Positions 62,833-64,000 of a DNA stretch of 64,000 nucleotides are shown here, in pieces. Both the position numbers and the translations under genes were made by a program. Position 1 is the stretch's first letter. Every line of letters begins with the position of its first letter. The stretch lies in contig NZ_AQXU01000025.1 in assembly GCF_000376945.1 (NCBI RefSeq), positions 186,001-250,000 of the forward strand. Direction: 5' to 3'. This DNA is from Leeia oryzae DSM 17879 (GTDB lineage: Bacteria; Pseudomonadota; Gammaproteobacteria; Burkholderiales; Leeiaceae). The notes below the pieces were generated by a model. It ran no database searches and had not been told where the DNA came from. It worked only from the letters and a program-made list of their open reading frames with translations.

Positions 62833-63612
62833 CTACCACTGCAACCACTGACGCCCTTGCAGCTTCAGCTGCTTCCGGCAGGCCAGATAATCTGGACACA
62901 AGACGGCCACTTGCGCCCAAAAGCGCGGGGAGTGGTTAAACTCGACCAGGTGCGCAAGCTCATGGCAGATCACATAGTCGATCAGTTCAGGCGGTGCCTG
63001 CATCAGCCGCCAGTTCAGGCGAATGGCGCCGTCACTGCGGCAACTGCCCCACTTGCCGCGCGCAGATGACAACCCCAGCGGAGGCACTTTCTTGCAACCC
63101 ATCCGGTGCGCAAAGTGCGCCAGCCGCGGGGAGAAATACGCCAGCGCCTGCCGGGCATACCAGTCCGCAATGGCCGACGGCACCACCTCTTTGGGTTTGC
63201 CAACCGGTACGCGAACCACCAGAAATTGGGCGTCACGCTCAACATGCACAGATCGGCCGCTGCCAGGCAACAGCGCGATGGTCAGCGACTGCCCCAGCCA
63301 GTCGACCTGGGAGCCATCGGCAAAATCAGGGGCTACTGGGAGTTGTTGCTGCCGGATCAGGTGCTTTCGCAACCATGCGGCTTTGGCATCCAGAAATGCT
63401 TGGGCATCTGTCAGTGTGGCGCGTGGTGGCAGATGAATCGTCAGACCGGCATCGCGGATGGTCAGCCCTACTGTCTGCCGTTGGCCTGTGCGGACTTGCA
63501 CCGGCCAAGGGTCTTCCTCATCGTCGGCATCCGAAAAGGTCAGCCAGTAAGCACCTGCATCATCCGTGCTTAACTGGACTGACGGATGCGCGCGACTTCG
63601 CCTTCTATCCAT
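62833..63612 (-). CDS. YgjP-like zinc metallopeptidase (SprT/WLM-related)
   Basis: The 259-residue protein has a variable N-terminal half and a C-terminal metalloprotease domain with LGLSSARGKWGSCRSDGAIR, then YVICHELAHLVEFNHSPRFW containing HExxH. This is the YgjP/M48-like (DUF45) family, whose cellular role is unclear. The start at 63612 overlaps the acyltransferase stop by 43 bp; no better internal start was found, so the overlap may be real or the true start is a rare codon. Confidence 0.85.
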   Translation of the reverse strand: MDRRRSRAHPSVQLSTDDAGAYWLTFSDADDEEDPWPVQVRTGQRQTVGLTIRDAGLTIHLPPRATLTDAQAFLDAKAAWLRKHLIRQQQLPVAPDFADGSQVDWLGQSLTIALLPGSGRSVHVERDAQFLVVRVPVGKPKEVVPSAIADWYARQALAYFSPRLAHFAHRMGCKKVPPLGLSSARGKWGSCRSDGAIRLNWRLMQAPPELIDYVICHELAHLVEFNHSPRFWAQVAVLCPDYLACRKQLKLQGRQWLQW

Positions 63613-64000
63613 GCGTGAGCTGCGTTGGTCATGCCGGCCAGGTCTTTGCCCTCCGGCCAGATGGGTGCGCCAATCGATACCTTGATGGTGCCCGGACGCT
63701 TTTTCCAGCTGTTCTTCGGCCAGTAATCACCGGCATTGTGGGCCACCGGCACCAGCGGTACCTCCAGCGCACGCGCCATGTCGGCCGCGCCCTTCTTGTA
63801 CTTTACCTTGGCGCCGGGTTCGGTACGTGTCCCCTCCGGGAAAATCACGATCCAGAACCCGTGCTCCAGACGGTCTTTGGAGACGGCCAGCATCTTGTTG
63901 CGGGACTCCACGCCAGCGGCACGGTCAATAAAGATGGTAGAAATCGTCGCCAGCCCCCAGCCAAAAAACGGCAGGTACAGCAGCTCTTTTTTGGCGATAT
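63570..64000 (-). CDS. 1-acylglycerol-3-phosphate acyltransferase, PlsC type (5' end beyond window)
   Basis: The frame is open to the right edge, so the N-terminus with the HxxxxD motif is not seen. Visible are KKELLYLPFFGWGLATISTI and FIDRAAGVESRNKM at the start and the FPEGTRT motif with the acyltransferase Glu. The KYKKGAADMA and VPLVPVAHNAG segments follow as in PlsC. It would acylate lysophosphatidic acid at the inner membrane. About 143 residues are in the window. Confidence 0.88.
   Translation of the reverse strand, partial: IAKKELLYLPFFGWGLATISTIFIDRAAGVESRNKMLAVSKDRLEHGFWIVIFPEGTRTEPGAKVKYKKGAADMARALEVPLVPVAHNAGDYWPKNSWKKRPGTIKVSIGAPIWPEGKDLAGMTNAAHAWIEGEVARIRQSS

Noticed and set aside
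1-64000. Prophage, integron, CRISPR, toxin-antitoxin, restriction or defence island
   Set aside because: No integrase, transposase, Cas, toxin or restriction-type proteins and no repeat arrays were seen; the gene content is metabolic, transport and regulatory throughout.

Overview
This 64 kb window looks like ordinary chromosome from a mid-GC betaproteobacterium, most likely of the order Neisseriales (Chromobacteriaceae-like). The argument is gene content: metXW, a PglL-type O-oligosaccharyltransferase, ccoG, efeUOB, RppH, folB next to a pteridine reductase, and large dpp and glt ABC operons. No BLAST or phylogeny was run, so the genus is left open. I saw no phage, insertion sequence, CRISPR array, rRNA or tRNA. 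Genes are densely packed, often with 1-4 bp start/stop overlaps.

Left to right. 0-6.2 kb: a left-truncated AraC/GyrI-like regulator, then a putrescine-use operon on the minus strand (LuxR-type regulator, puuA, potF-like binding protein, puuB, cupin). 6.2-11.6 kb: two SDR proteins (one apparently catalytically dead), a YkgJ cysteine-cluster protein, FolB, a spermidine-synthase-like protein, RppH and a 2-Cys peroxiredoxin. 11.6-20.1 kb: two translationally coupled HD-GYP proteins, a PglL-like glycosyltransferase and a dCache chemoreceptor.

20.1-27.8 kb is the most complete regulatory circuit: an acidic amino acid ABC transporter (gltIJKL/aatJQMP type) followed by a coupled histidine kinase and NtrC-family regulator (AauSR/DctBD type). 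A sigma-54 promoter (GG-N10-GC) and two TTCGG-N4-CCGAA-type inverted repeats three helical turns apart lie upstream of the operon. 27.8-30.3 kb: glutathione peroxidase and metXW. metX has a consensus -35 box, a structured leader and an intrinsic terminator just before its start codon, which together suggest an RNA attenuator or riboswitch of a class I do not recognise.

30.4-37 kb: two unrecognised exported or membrane proteins, a DMT exporter with a GlxA-type regulator, a nitrilase-family amidohydrolase and a DJ-1/PfpI protein. 37-39.1 kb: pseudouridine catabolism (psuG with an HTH-fused psuK carrying its own tandem operator). 39.1-44.6 kb: ccoG, a MocR-type regulator, dtd, and a DeoR regulator/MFS pair with tandem 30-bp-period repeats. 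44.6-48.2 kb: efeUOB iron uptake behind two Fur-like boxes. 48.2-54.5 kb: an AraC/DMT pair, srkA, a LolCD/MacB-like ABC pair with a DUF3299 protein, and a LysR regulator. 54.8-62.1 kb: dppABCDF plus an Xaa-Pro peptidase, a peptide import and breakdown unit. 62.3-64 kb: gloA, a YgjP-like metalloprotein and a PlsC acyltransferase cut by the right edge.

Start codons were chosen by ribosome binding site and family alignment and often differ from the longest open frame; this is stated in each entry.
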